NCBI GenBank assembly: GCA_026770025.1
Contig: JAMXDE010000022.1
Span: 930,001-994,000 of the forward strand
Reading direction: 5' to 3'
Source of the DNA: Craspedostauros australis
Lineage: Eukaryota; Bacillariophyta; Bacillariophyceae; Mastogloiales; Achnanthaceae
DNA length: 64,000 nt
Position 1 is the first letter of the stretch, and each line of letters begins with the position of its first letter. The position numbers and the translations under genes were made by a program. The notes beneath the pieces were generated by a model. The model had not been told where the DNA came from. It saw only the letters and a program-made list of their open reading frames with translations, and did no database searches. Positions 44,518 to 55,717 of this stretch are shown here, one piece after another.

Positions 44518-46251
44518 TCATGCTCCGATCTTCTTCGGAACCAACTGCGCGCCAATTGTTTGCAATGTCAACGAGTATTGCACATGCCCTTCGCTCGCAA
44601 TTTCGAAGTCGTATTTGGACAGCAAGGTTGCCAAGACTGTCTCCATCTCCACCTTGGCCACGTACTTGCCCAAGCAGCCACGAGGTCCATTGGCAAAGTA
44701 GGAAAGCTGTGTGGGCACCGTAGTCGACTTGGTCTTTTTGTTGTTGTTGGAATCCCATCGAGATGGAATGTACTCATCAGGATCCTCAAAGTACTTGGGA
44801 TTGCGGAAGGAGGGAAAGAAGGAAAGGAGAGCGATGGAACCCTTGCGTAGGAAGAACGTGCGTTGCTTGGTCGGACGGCTGACGTCGCTGTCGCTGTCCG
44901 TGCTGCTGTCCTTGCTGCTCTTGTCCTTGTCGGTATCGTCGGCGATCGTGTACATCCAATCCTTCCCGATCCATCTGGCGACGCCCATCGCGGCAACAGG
45001 CGAAAGTCGCATTCCTTCCTGGATCATCCATTGCAGTTCGTCGATAGAATGCAGCTGTCTCAGTTTGCTCTTGTCTGTGGATTTCGGAGACGGCGATGAG
45101 GTGTTGGCTGCGATCTGCTTCGCTTTGTCGCGGAAGGTCTGCAGCTCCTTGGGGCTACTACGTGCGATGTGCATGAGCGTGTGAGAGATCGAGTATGCAG
45201 TGGTATCGTGCGCAGCAACCAACAAAATGATGATGTCCGCTGCGCGTCCCAGGTCATCAGCATACGTCACATTTTCCATGATGCGTCGAATGATGGTGTC
45301 CTTTGGCGCAGTGGCTTTTGTTGTTGCTGACGATGATCTGTGCAAAGATGACGATCCGCCGATGCTATTCATCTCGTCGTAGTATGCCTTGTGTTTGACG
45401 CGATAGTTATCGATCAAGCGCAATGCAAACTGTTGCAAGAACTTGGTCGATCGCTTGGCCTTCCAGACCGCGGGGAACAACCATGGCATGTACTTGTGGA
45501 ATTGATCCATGAAGATGAGTTCCGTTGCCGCGATCTGCAGGTGATGCTTGAACAGCTTGAGATCTTCATCGTCGATGATATGGTCCTCATCATCGAGCAC
45601 TGATTCACAAACAATGCGCAGGGTGAGGTATATCGTTTCCTCACCAATGTCGAAAGCGGTACCACTCCTGGCACAGGGTTCCACCACATCGTCAATCCAT
45701 TGATTCAGCTGCGTTTGGCAGATGGATTGGATGCGATCCAGATGCGATTGCGAGAAGCATCCTGCGACGGCCTTGCGTCGATTCTTCCATTCCGTAGATT
45801 CAGTCGAGAGGATGGACTTCTGGTCATGGCAGAGTCGATCGAATTCGCGGTAGCCGGGTGACTTGAGCGTGGTGGGATCTGTCATGACATCGAGCGCGAA
45901 GTTGGCATCCCCAATGACAGTGAGGTCGTAGGTCAGCCTGTGGTATGCGAGCGGTGCGATGATCGGGAGCTTCATGCGCATGACCCATGGCGTATCTGCC
46001 GCTGCCTTGTCATCATCAGATGAGCGCCCCAGCTTCTGGAAGATCTTGTAGACGAACTGCGGCCCATCCAGGGCGGAGATCCCGGCCACTGTCTCAATCA
46101 AGCTCACGTTGGGTGCGAGCGGTGCAAGGTAGGCATCTCGCGGCTCGTGATAGACAAATTGGTTCAGCAGCTTGTTGAGGATCAGCGCAGCCAGCGCCGT
46201 CGCACCAACCAAGCTCGAAAGCTGCAGTGTTGCGATCAGCAATGGTATCAT
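44518..46251 (-). CDS. Cytochrome P450, copy 1
   Basis: Haem-thiolate monooxygenase of 577 residues. The start at 46251 (MIPLLIATLQL) is chosen because it matches the copy at 48918; the frame is open a further 24 codons. An N-terminal hydrophobic anchor (about 1-30) implies ER or plastid-envelope membrane attachment. Motifs: I-helix VAAHDTTAYS; K-helix EGMR (ExxR); an FEDPDEYIPSRW region; and the haem loop FANGPRGCLGK with the axial Cys at about 526. All key residues are present. The haem loop and HDTT wording are eukaryotic, but I cannot name the CYP family or substrate. A Ser/Asp/Lys-rich insertion lies between EGMR and the haem loop. It forms a tandem pair with 47179-48918. Confidence 0.94.
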   Translation of the reverse strand: MIPLLIATLQLSSLVGATALAALILNKLLNQFVYHEPRDAYLAPLAPNVSLIETVAGISALDGPQFVYKIFQKLGRSSDDDKAAADTPWVMRMKLPIIAPLAYHRLTYDLTVIGDANFALDVMTDPTTLKSPGYREFDRLCHDQKSILSTESTEWKNRRKAVAGCFSQSHLDRIQSICQTQLNQWIDDVVEPCARSGTAFDIGEETIYLTLRIVCESVLDDEDHIIDDEDLKLFKHHLQIAATELIFMDQFHKYMPWLFPAVWKAKRSTKFLQQFALRLIDNYRVKHKAYYDEMNSIGGSSSLHRSSSATTKATAPKDTIIRRIMENVTYADDLGRAADIIILLVAAHDTTAYSISHTLMHIARSSPKELQTFRDKAKQIAANTSSPSPKSTDKSKLRQLHSIDELQWMIQEGMRLSPVAAMGVARWIGKDWMYTIADDTDKDKSSKDSSTDSDSDVSRPTKQRTFFLRKGSIALLSFFPSFRNPKYFEDPDEYIPSRWDSNNNKKTKSTTVPTQLSYFANGPRGCLGKYVAKVEMETVLATLLSKYDFEIASEGHVQYSLTLQTIGAQLVPKKIGA

Positions 46252-47178
46252 GGTTAATGCGTCACCCAACGCTGATGGTGAATGTGAGTACAATGCTCTG
46301 CTCTGTGATGCTTTTATGATCAAGTTGCACTTCGTGTGGTGGAATGAAACAAGTCATCAACAGAAATCTGTTCTGTGTTCGTTTGGTGGGGCTGCCTGTG
46401 CAGTATTGCATCGGTGTGCCTCTCCTCATCGTATTGCCCCTGATGGTGGCGCATACTCTAGTCCGCCATTTTGCCGCGGATCCCGAGGAGTCGCTTGTCG
46501 AAGAGCCTTTGAAGAGTTGCGGTAGAATTGAATATATTTCACATTTCAATACTATGTCAGGCCATTCGTCTAAAAATTGAAAGATCCAGCGAGCACGAGA
46601 AGATCGCAACGCGAATACTACTCGAAGCATGACCAAAAGGCACCGCATCAGCAGGACGACAAGGAGATGGCAACTCGTCGCCTCCTGCAGGCTTTCCATG
46701 AGTGGTGAAGCTTGTTGGTTGGCACACCAATGGTGCAGAGAGTATCCAGGATGAAGCAATTGTAACGCTGTTCCTCGTTGCGATCCGTTTACTTTACAGT
46801 AGTATTAGTACAGTGCTTGGAACCATTCATTTTGGCAGCTTGTGCTGTGTTTTTTGTTGGTCTCATCGCCATTGTTATTGCGGACTGCATGGACGCCAAT
46901 CATTCCTCCGGAGAGAGGATCCACATCATCAGCAACAATAGCTCCACCTGTTTCAGCATCCGTGGAAACCACACACAGCAACGACATCACTGGAACATCC
47001 AGACCAACCAACCAACCAACCAAAGCCCAAGGAAAATCACAATCTCAACATTGCATTGAGGTCGTCTTCGCCCTGGCATATTAATTCTGATCTTCCATTG
47101 GCAGCGGCTGTGGGCCTACAAAGATCTGTGTTGACCCTAGTAATGGCACACTCGACTGACTCTGTATACTTGTAGTCT
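46252..47178. promoter_or_regulatory. Upstream region of P450 copy 1, duplicated upstream of copy 2
   Basis: Similarity to the region upstream of copy 2 continues for about 600 bp: GACCAAAAGGCA at 46631 and 49371, a TTGCGGTA block near 46517 and 49275, and CAGCTTGTG at 46835 and 49619. The base pair AT at 46865-46866 sits at the place corresponding to the transposon insertion point in copy 2. The remaining 300 bp downstream of copy 2 hold nothing recognisable. Confidence 0.65.
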
Positions 47179-48918
47179 CTATGCTCCGATCTTCTTCGGC
47201 ACCAACTGCGCGCCAATTGTTTGCAATGTCAACGAGTATTGCAGATGCCCTTCGTTCTCAATTTCGAAGTCGTATTTGGACAGCAAGGTTGCAAGGACGG
47301 TCTCCATCTCCACCTTGGCCACGTACTTGCCCAAGCAGCCACGAGGTCCATTGGCAAAGTAGGAAAGCTGTGTGGGCACTGTGGTCGATTTGTTCTTTTT
47401 GTTAGAATCCCATCGAGATGGAATGTACTCGTCGGGATCCTCAAAGTACTTGGGATTGCGGAAGGAAGGAAAGAAGGAAAGGAGAGCGATGGAACCCTTG
47501 CGCAGGAAGAATGTGCGTTGCTTGGCCGGACGGCTGACGTCGCTGTCGTTATCGCTGTCCGTGCTGCTGTCGTTGCTGCTCTTGTGTTTGTCGGTGTCGC
47601 CGCCGATCGTGTACATCCAATCCTTCCCGATCCATCTGGGAACACCCATCGCGGCAACAGGCGAAAGTCGCATTCCTTCCTTGATTATCCATTGCAGTTC
47701 ATCGATCGAATGCAGCTGTCTCAGTTTGCTCTTGTCTGTGGATTGCAGTGACGGCAATGGTGATGTGGTGTTGGCTGTGATCCGCTTCGCTTTGTCACGG
47801 AAGGTCTGCAGCTCATTGGGGTTATTACGTGCGATGTGCATGAGTGTGTGAGCGATCGAGTATGCAGTGGTATCGTGCGCAGCAATCAACAATACCGTAA
47901 TGTCCGCGGCGCGTCCCAGGTCATCGGCATACGTCGTATTTTCCATGATGCGTCGAATGATGGTGTCCCTGGGCGCAGTGGCTTTTGTTGTTGCTGACGA
48001 TGATCTGTGCGAGGATGACGATCCGCCGATGCTATCAATCTCGTCGTAGTATGCCTTGTGTTTGACACGATAGTTATCGATCAAGCGCAATGCAAACTGT
48101 TGCAAATGCTTGCTCGATCGCTTGGCTTTCCAAACTGCAGGGAACAACCACGGCATGATCTGGTGGAATTGGTTCATGAAGATGAATTCCGTTGTTGCGA
48201 TCTGCAGATGATGTTTGAACAGCTTGAGATCTTCATCATCGATGATATGGTCCTCATCATCGAACACTGATTCACAAACAATGCGCAGGGTGAGGTATAT
48301 CATTTCCTCGCCAATATCGAAAGCGGTGCCACTCCTGGCACAGGGTTCCACCACATTGTCAATCCATTGATTCAACTGCGTTTGGCAGATGGATTGGATG
48401 CGATCCAGATGAGATTGCGAGAAGCATCCTGCGACGGCATTGCGTCGGTTCTTCCATTCCGTAGATTCAGTTGAGAAGATGGACTTCTGACCATGGCAGA
48501 GTTGATCGAATTCGCGGTAGCCGGACGGCTTGAGCGTGGTGGGATCTGTCATGATATCGAGCGCGAAGTTGGCATCCCCAATGACAGTGAACTCGAGGGT
48601 ACAACGGTGGTAAGTGAGTGGGGCAAACATGGGGAGTCGCATGCGCATGACCCATGGTGTGTCCATCGCTGCGTTGGATTCCTTGGACGTATCTCCCAGC
48701 CGCTGGAAGATCTCGTAGAGGAACTGCGGTCCATCCAAGGCGGAGATCCCGAGCACCGTTTCCACCATGCTCACGTTGGGTGCGTACGGTGCAAGGTAGG
48801 CATCTCGTGGTTCGTGGTAGACAAATTGGTTCAGCAGCTTGTTGAGGATCAGCGCAGCCAGCGCCGTCGCACCAACCAAGCCCGAAAGCTGCAGTGTTGC
48901 GACCAGCAATGGTATCAT
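47179..48918 (-). CDS. Cytochrome P450, copy 2
   Basis: 579 residues, collinear with copy 1. Motifs: I-helix IAAHDTTAYS; EGMR; PSRW; haem loop FANGPRGCLGK with Cys at about 528. The C-terminal half is almost identical to copy 1. Residues about 74-115 differ most (for example LGDTSKESNAAMDTPWVMRMRLPMFAPLTYHRC against LGRSSDDDKAAADTP...). That region falls roughly where P450 substrate-recognition site 1 is expected, so the copies may differ in substrate. Both are intact. A 6.1-kb transposon lies about 730 bp upstream of the start codon, which might affect expression. Confidence 0.94.
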   Translation of the reverse strand: MIPLLVATLQLSGLVGATALAALILNKLLNQFVYHEPRDAYLAPYAPNVSMVETVLGISALDGPQFLYEIFQRLGDTSKESNAAMDTPWVMRMRLPMFAPLTYHRCTLEFTVIGDANFALDIMTDPTTLKPSGYREFDQLCHGQKSIFSTESTEWKNRRNAVAGCFSQSHLDRIQSICQTQLNQWIDNVVEPCARSGTAFDIGEEMIYLTLRIVCESVFDDEDHIIDDEDLKLFKHHLQIATTEFIFMNQFHQIMPWLFPAVWKAKRSSKHLQQFALRLIDNYRVKHKAYYDEIDSIGGSSSSHRSSSATTKATAPRDTIIRRIMENTTYADDLGRAADITVLLIAAHDTTAYSIAHTLMHIARNNPNELQTFRDKAKRITANTTSPLPSLQSTDKSKLRQLHSIDELQWIIKEGMRLSPVAAMGVPRWIGKDWMYTIGGDTDKHKSSNDSSTDSDNDSDVSRPAKQRTFFLRKGSIALLSFFPSFRNPKYFEDPDEYIPSRWDSNKKNKSTTVPTQLSYFANGPRGCLGKYVAKVEMETVLATLLSKYDFEIENEGHLQYSLTLQTIGAQLVPKKIGA

Positions 48919-49644
48919 GGTTAATGCGTCGACCGATTGTTTTTGATGTTGCCGATGCTGATGATGATTTTTTATGTTTCTGATCCAGCTGCGCTATGTT
49001 GCATCCGAGCGGAGAAGGTAATTGACGACGAACCAGTTGTCTCTCGAGCTTCCCGAGAATCCGGATGCGTACGAAAGAGCCAGCTCTGCTTGCGCAGGCA
49101 CTGGATGCTTCGCTTGTCCCTTCGTCATCGTGGCGTCCTGTTGGAATGTGTTGGTATCGTGGCGCTCAAAAGGTTGTGGCTTGTGGTTTTGTTGTCGCGT
49201 GTCATTTGTTGGTCTTGGAGGCTTTTTCTTTCTTCCACCAAATCACGACAAAAGTCGCGCATCCAAGGTTTCGAAAGTTGCGGTAAATTAATATTAGTTT
49301 TGTTTTCGAGGCTGACCGTCGACACACGGAAAGGTCTGACGATCAAAGGGAGACTGTGATGCGGATCTCACGACCAAAAGGCAAAGTAAAGCAGGACAAC
49401 AAGGAGATGAGCTGGTGCGGACCGGAGGGGGGATTCAAATCCTTCGTTGACGCATGGTGTGGGGTCTGTGCCTTTGTGGCTGCACATGAGTAGTGGAGTG
49501 TGCTGGTGGGTGCAACTCCAGTGGCGCAGAGAGTAGCTGCCGTTGCGCTGTTTCTCGTTGCGATCCCGATTTCCAATGGCCATGTATAATAGTCGCGCTC
49601 TGGATCACTTGTTTTTACAGCTTGTGATGTGTTCTTTCGTCAAC
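48919..49644. promoter_or_regulatory. Upstream region of P450 copy 2, interrupted by transposon
   Basis: The paralogue of 46252-46866. Similarity runs up to the AT dinucleotide at 49645-49646, where the transposon begins, and resumes beyond 55734 (GGTTGCCGTTGCCATTGCCG against CGCCATTGTTATTGCGG in copy 1). Confidence 0.65.
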
Positions 49645-49646
49645 AT

Positions 49647-49661
49647 GGGAAGCGCGGTAAA
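49647..49661 (+). repeat. Left TIR of transposon
   Basis: GGGAAGCGCGGTAAA, preceded by AT. Confidence 0.88.
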
Positions 49662-50712
49662 GACACCACATGTGTCGATTTGTACTTTATTCACGCTTGA
49701 AGCGTGTTCTGCCGTGCTTTGTTCGTTGGGATCATCGACTCATGCGACTACTAAAGCACGCCTTTCCCGTGTCGGCATGACGTTGCGCTTATTAACGTAC
49801 GTGCTCGACATGTCCTGCACTGTGTGCCAATGCCAACGACGTCCGCTTTGCTCTCCTTCCACCCTTTCGTGTCTGCTCCAAGACAGCGCCATTCCCAAAC
49901 CCGCTACGTCACGTTGCCACCTTTCGACCGTGACAGCCCTTCAGCTCAATCGCCCCTTGCTTTTCAAGAGGGTCCTTGCTTCGCATTCGTTGTTCGTGCT
50001 GGTGCGTGTCTTCGTGCCGGAACAACTCTCGAACGCGTGGGGGTGTTTTTTTTTCGCGCCACAATTCGTTGCTGCGCAGCACTCCAACAAACATGCATCG
50101 TCACATCATACTCTTGCCCAGTGTACTTCGATTCTTCACTCGTCACTCTCCACACCTGTGACGAAAGTGAGCATGTTCGTTCGCAGGGGGGCAGGCAGCA
50201 TCATGTCCTCCCTTTCCTGTCCTGATAGGCACGCGTCATTGCATGATGAACCCTGCTTGTGTCGCTTCCCTGCTCGTGTCGCTCTCATCGTCGGCTGTTG
50301 CTGTGAACATCCTCCCTCCGCTGAACGTGCGTGTGATTGCACAGTCCAGATGTTTCTCTGGTGTTTTCGTTCGTTTCATTAGGACACACTCGGATTGTTT
50401 TGCGCAAGCAACAGTGTCTGGTTGCCTAGTCCATCCTCTTGTGATCCAGGAAGGATGTCACGTGGACGAAGCTCCTTGCCCATTCTCCACCACGGCTTTC
50501 CAGTGGGTCCGAGATGCATCGTTGGCAAATAGTGTTCCCCACAGTAAAGCATAGCACTTACACGATGAACCAGTCAGCGCGATGCTGTGCTTGCCTTTTT
50601 TCAAACCAGGACACCAAACACGAACTCACTACAACAGACAAGGGAGGACATCAACGATTATAATTTTACGCTCGTTAAATTCTGGCTATTTGTTACTGCT
50701 ACGTGGGACGGC
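49662..50712. other. Transposon interior, left non-coding part
   Basis: 1.05 kb between the left TIR and the transposase stop. Frames here are short or cross the TIR, and none is supported. Confidence 0.5.
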
Positions 50713-51735
50713 CTAATTAGTAGTGTTTGTGTGTTGTGCATCTGCTCGGGCGATGGCACGTTCGCGTGCTTCTTGCATGGCGACAACAACGTCAAACGAG
50801 GGGAAGCCGTTGCTCAGTTCAATTTGGGTGAGGATGGCAACCGCGTTGAATGCAAGGCGATGCTTGTCCACGTGGTGCCGCCACTTCAGGTGCATGCATT
50901 GCCAGTGCTTGATTCGCCTGTTGACCGTTTCGTGGCGGCACCGCATGATCCCATCCGCGCGAAAAGTCGGGGGGAAAACACAAGGGTCCCCACGGTACCC
51001 GGCATCTGCGACGACGACTTCGTGTTGCACTAATTTCGGCTTCAGGCCCAGGCGGAAGATCGAAAGATCGTTCAACAGGCCACACGGGAAAGGACCATTC
51101 GCCCAAACGATCTCGCCAGTGGAAATCGCAACAGCCAACTCGTAACGCAAACCAGCAGCGCGAAATTTGAACGAGTACCACTTCTGGCTAAACGGTTTGG
51201 GTTCGGTGATTCGCATGTCAGTCCCGTCCACAGTGACAAGAGCTTTTGCATCGTGACTTGCGCCAACGAAACGACGGTTCCAGACAATCTGTCAATGGGA
51301 GCGGTACCAGGAAAAATCAGAACCATGTGTGAGTGGATGGAGTGAACAGAATTTTGTGTCGTAGTTCGGGTGTGCGAATTTATTAGTACTTACAATGCGA
51401 TCTTTAACGGTTTCAACGGCTTCCATCATTAGCCACATCCATTTCCGAAGTGTTTTGGCAGAACACTTGCACATGGTGGCAAGGGCAGTCTCAGACACGT
51501 ACAGACGAAGAAACGCGCACGTCCACAGGAGATGTTTCGGTTTCGCCGTGAGTGGCAGAGCTCGCGCATGGCAGAGCTCGTTCCACAAGATGTGCACGAT
51601 GTCAGGATGCGTTCCGAACACGGATGCGAACTGTCGCAGTGACTCCCTGGAAAGGTTGTTTGTGTCCAAGCCTCTTGGGCGTGACCCAATCAGCCCGAAC
51701 CCCACGGTGGCAAATGTTCCACTTGGTAGAAGCAT
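50713..51735 (-). CDS. DDE transposase, PIF/Harbinger superfamily (two exons)
   Basis: Exon 1 is 51735-51394 (114 codons). The intron is 51393-51289 (105 bp, GTAAGT to TTGACAG). Exon 2 is 51288-50713; the product has 305 residues. The join gives TVKDRI|IVWNRRF, in keeping with the family. N-terminal part: FGTHPDIVHILWNEL, KPKHLLWTCAFLRLYVSE and a helix ending KTLRKWMW. The catalytic part has VTVDGTDMRI (first Asp, about 135), EPKPFSQKWYSFKF, NGPFPCGLLNDLSIFR (second Asp, about 188), VVADAGYRG, and RHETVNRRIKHW (Glu, about 234). The RNase-H-fold triad therefore looks complete. The enzyme should cut and paste the element through its TIRs. Family copies elsewhere normally start in a similar place, but an additional upstream exon cannot be excluded. 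Confidence 0.88.
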
Positions 51736-53597
51736 TCTCGTGTTCCTTGCGAATTATGAGCTCTTGTGCAACTAGAAATGTCAAAATGAGGCGAAAAACA
51801 AGAATGCCAACAAGTAACCGTTGAGCTAGTACAAATTGTGCGCAAATCAGCTGCAACTTGGCAATGACGAAACGAGCTTTCTTGTGGGGCTTCGCATGCT
51901 CTCCAGCTACAGTAGTTGTTCCGCGCTTTGCTGTGGGGAAGCCAATCAAGCGAGGGCGTTCTTCCAGATTAATCGCAGAGAAGTCGAACAAAGTGTACGG
52001 TTGTCCTCCAATGCTGCGCCCACTTGTGCTTCGTTGTGACCAAGGTACCAAGGAAGGCAGGATTCAACGGACGAAACATCCAATGAATTCCTTCGTTGCC
52101 GTATGTAGCGTAATGATCAGGGGCACATCCACGACTTCGTGGGAGGCTCTCTTGGACGAACGTGCGCGCTGCTCCGTTCGCCCGGCACTGCAAGCAAGCA
52201 CGCTCTGGAGGGGAAGCAAACGAGTATGGAGCTGAATGCCCTCCAGCGTGCTGTATCATTCTTGCACGCGTGCTGTTGTGCTCTATCTGGGGAGCCCGTA
52301 GTTCACCTTGCGCTCAACACGAACAATCATGGACATACAGCCATGTATAGACAACATCGGACCGCGCACTGTGGTGGAGTCTTACCCTTGTCGTGAATCG
52401 GTCTTGTACTAGTCGTGCTCACGTCGTGCTCACGTCGTGCTGAAGTCGCGTCCCTTGCTCGTCTCCTTGCTCGTCCCTTGCTTGTCTCCTTGCTTGTCAC
52501 TTGCACGTCCCCTTGCTCGTCGATTTCTGAAAAATCGACACCTCCCTTACCGCACTTTACTTATAGAGAGATGTCGCAGTATCGTAGGTGATCAGTCTGG
52601 AGTCGCCGCGATGCAAATCTCTGTTATCAACTGTGTTTCAGAATGATGTTGCAATCAAGATCGAATACGTGTGCTACCATGGTATAGATCGTACGCTTAC
52701 ATTCATGCATTCTAATTTTTGAAAAGTGCACTCTATCGCCCTTGAACATACAACTAGACTAGACATGGTAGTATGGCCCATTTCGCAACATGTCGCACCG
52801 ACAAAACCGCGGTAATTGCGAGAAATTTGGTTGTAACTTGCGCGTCCCCTTGCTCGTCACTTGCGCGTCCCCTTGCTCGTCGATCCGGTCCTCTGTCGTG
52901 TCTGTCGCATGTCCATGTCGTGCTTGTCGCAGGTCGATGTCATGTCGGTGTCTGTCCTGACGTGTTGCACATGGTGAAACACACGCCAGCCTCACGTCAA
53001 TGTCCCGTTGGCTCCCCACCAACGAACTCCCCATGTCGTTCCTCACGAAACACATGGCAACGTGCCGACACGCCAGTGTACTTACATGTGTATACTCCGA
53101 GAGAGTGTCGCACACGACAGAAGACCCATGTTTCTCCACCATGGTCGACTAACAGGAGCAAATCAAATAGATACGTTGAGCGTTGAATCTAGACCAACGC
53201 TAGATATACACTTATACTCGTAGGGGTATAGTGCTTTATGCTCTAGGAAACATCTATGTTTATTCAATGCATACATTTATTAGACAATAAATATAGCAAA
53301 ACCGGTGTACTATTGGATATTCCAGGCAAAACGGATGCGTTGAACTATAGTAGGGCAGCGTAGACGTCTACGTATCCCGTGTTTTTGTGTTTCGCATTAT
53401 CACGCTGCAACGCGGTGATCGATTGCTCCACGGATCCTCCCAGCGTGCGTGCTCCACAGCGCAACGCACCAGTTCATCACACGTCGCACACGAACTCCTC
53501 AGGTTGCCTTGGAATGGAGCGAAGTCTTCCTCTCACAAATGACGTTTATACTCCATCGATCACTCGTTCACGATTAAAAAGTAAGTGCCGATACAAC
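51736..53597. other. Transposon interior between the two divergent genes
   Basis: 1.86 kb. It includes CTTGCTCGTC/CTTGCTTGTC tandem repeats (52412-52524), and a copy of part of the same block at 52836-52883 (CACTTGCRCGTCCCCTTGCT shared). There is also a short hairpin, GTCGATTT-ctgaa-AAATCGAC (52519-52539). This region probably contains both promoters and may contain transposase-binding repeats. A possible splice donor GTAAGT at 53581 lies just before the accessory-gene ATG. Confidence 0.5.
52412..52524. repeat. Degenerate short tandem repeats inside transposon
   Basis: CGTGCTCA repeats are followed by alternating CCCTTGCTCGTCT / CCTTGCTTGTC units. A related block recurs at 52836-52883. Confidence 0.8.
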
Positions 53598-55533
53598 ATG
53601 CCACGAAAAGCTGCTCCCACGAAGCACGACAGTTGTGATGGAGCGGAGTGGAACGAGCAGCTGTACTCCCAGATCCGCGAATTGAGGGCGAAGATCGAGA
53701 GCGGCGAAATTCCGATGGAAAAGACCGCGAGGACTGTGTGGAAAGAGAATCCCGATTTGGCATTCCTGTCCAGGCGCAACTTCGCTCGGAACCTTCGGAA
53801 AATGCGAAATTCAGTGAAGAGAAGCCGCGAGAAGGAGGCAACTGAGGCCGGTACGTGACTTGAAGTGCATGCCTGAAATTGTCATTTGTTACTCGTTTAT
53901 TCACGACATCATTTCTCACCCTTCTCAGTGCGCATGGATACGAAATTCTCTCCCAACGTTTCCGATCTTGTCGCGAACGCAACTGCGTACAAAGATCAAT
54001 TTGACGAAGCCATCAAAAAAGTATCAACGCAGCAACCCAAAGACGCGAAGGAAACCATGGACGCTTTTTCGCGCATGGCCTACAGCCCGGCACCCACCGC
54101 TCCAACCGCGATGCCAACAACAGCCCGTCCCTCCGCCGAACCAAACACGGCGCAAATGGCATCGCCCATCCCCACCCATCCATCACCAACACCAAGACCT
54201 GTCTACCACGCCATGGACACGATGACTGCTGCTCGTACTGAGCCCTCGTCTGTTCATGCCCCTCCACCGCATGTGGCTTCTCCTCCTGTTGCTCCTCCTG
54301 GCTTTGCTGCAAGTCGTGGCATGCTGGTGACGAACACTGTTACTGGGACACCCTTGCAAGAGGGCCCCAGTCGTGCGCGTGCGATTGAAACGTGGATGAA
54401 CAAGAACACCGAAATTTTCTTGCCCGCTGTGCGCCACGCGTACTCCCCAGCGGGTCGTGGGGAGGTGTTCGAAATCACGTTCGAGCTGCCTGGCGGGACT
54501 TGCTACGGCGATGTCAACGTGCTGATCAAGGAGCATGGGCGCGTATTGGAGGTCAAGCTCGATCAGAACCAAGAGCTCGCGTCATCCGCCGCAACCGACA
54601 AGGAGCTGCTTGAGCGCCTCAACGAAACGGTTCCTCCACACCTCAAGATTCGTTCTTTCCGCGGGCAACGCGAACGCAGCGAATCCTACGCGCTTGCTGT
54701 TCGCAACATGTGTCGCGGGCACCCACGACCTGTCCGCGTGCACAAGGAGTTCTTGCCGATCCAAGTCAGTGACCGGTTTGAAATGACTGTTGATCAAGCC
54801 ATGCATGGGATTGATTTTATCAATCCTTCTGTTGGCATCAATGATCGGGAGAGCGATGTGCACACTGATGCGCCCCTGCTGATCGTGCGCATGGTGCCGG
54901 TCTACAGCGCGAGCCCAGTCACCCATTGCGCCACCAACTTGGCGCGTTACAGGCGAACAGAGAGGCGTAGCAAACTTAAGCTGACCCCCCGTGCTCACCA
55001 GAGAGAGGATGACTACAGTTCGTCCGATGACGAATTAACATTTTCCCGTCCTCATCCTGTTCGCATGACAGTTGCTCGTGGTCGCCGACCTACCGGATCA
55101 GGACATTCTGCAAGGGTAAGTGTTTTCGATACCGGTTTCGCCTTCTGTTCTTCACAACTCCCACTTGTTCACTCACACATCCCTTGGGTTCTTTCTTTTC
55201 ACTGTGCAGTCCGCTCGTCAACCATCTCGCGTGACTGTGGGTTCGATGGACACGTCTAGTCGTGCTTCCCGCCGCGCTGCTGCTCGCAGACGTGCTCGTC
55301 GCGCTGATATTCCTGACCCCGTCGTGGTGCCTTCCGCTGTTGTCTCCAGCGCCAGCACTCAGCGTTGCGCCACGGTCATTCGCAAGATTCGTGTGGCTGA
55401 GTTGATTAAGATTGACTGCGACTCAGACGCCGAGGAGGAGGAGGAGTACTACTGGCCGCCGGTAAGCCCCAAGACCGAGGAGGTCGACCCGCCATCCGAG
55501 ACCAAGGAGGGCGAATCCACAGACACTGAGTAA
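53598..55533 (+). CDS. Transposon accessory protein (three exons), function unknown
   Basis: Exons: 53598-53850, 53929-55115 and 55210-55533. The introns (78 and 94 bp) start GTACGT and GTAAGT and end CAG, with phases that agree. The product is 587 residues. Residues 1-85 are helical and basic (WNEQLYSQIRELRAKIESGE, IPMEKTARTVW, RNFARNLRKMR). This resembles a small domain I remember from accessory proteins of eukaryotic cut-and-paste elements (a DIxxGxIP...VW...F...LRxxR pattern), perhaps DNA-binding. A Pro/Ala/Thr linker follows. Residues about 180-235 form a likely beta-sandwich segment (EVFEITFELPGGTCYGDVNV, RVLEVKLDQN), somewhat like Hsp20-type folds; this is a guess. The C-terminus is Arg-rich, then acidic. 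It lies inside the TIRs, divergent from the transposase, so it is most likely a second transposition protein. An upstream in-frame Met at 53514 exists. Confidence 0.75.
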
Positions 55534-55717
55534 GACTGGAGCGAGTCCCATGCAGCACGAACAACCAACGTAACATAACTAGTGACCAACCGTAATACCA
55601 TGTTCACACTACGTCGATGAACTGTCTATGGGAGTACCTTCTAGATTGTGAATATGTTACACGATGACTACTTGGACTACCAATGGAGTCCCATCGGAAA
55701 ACGACGCCGAAAACGTA

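Noticed and set aside
49543-50382. 279-codon plus-strand frame
   Set aside because: It crosses the left end of the transposon, so it cannot be an old gene, and it has no recognisable content.
53514-53597. Earlier in-frame Met for the transposon accessory gene
   Set aside because: A GTAAGT lies between it and the Met at 53598, and the later start begins the basic domain directly. Left as an alternative.
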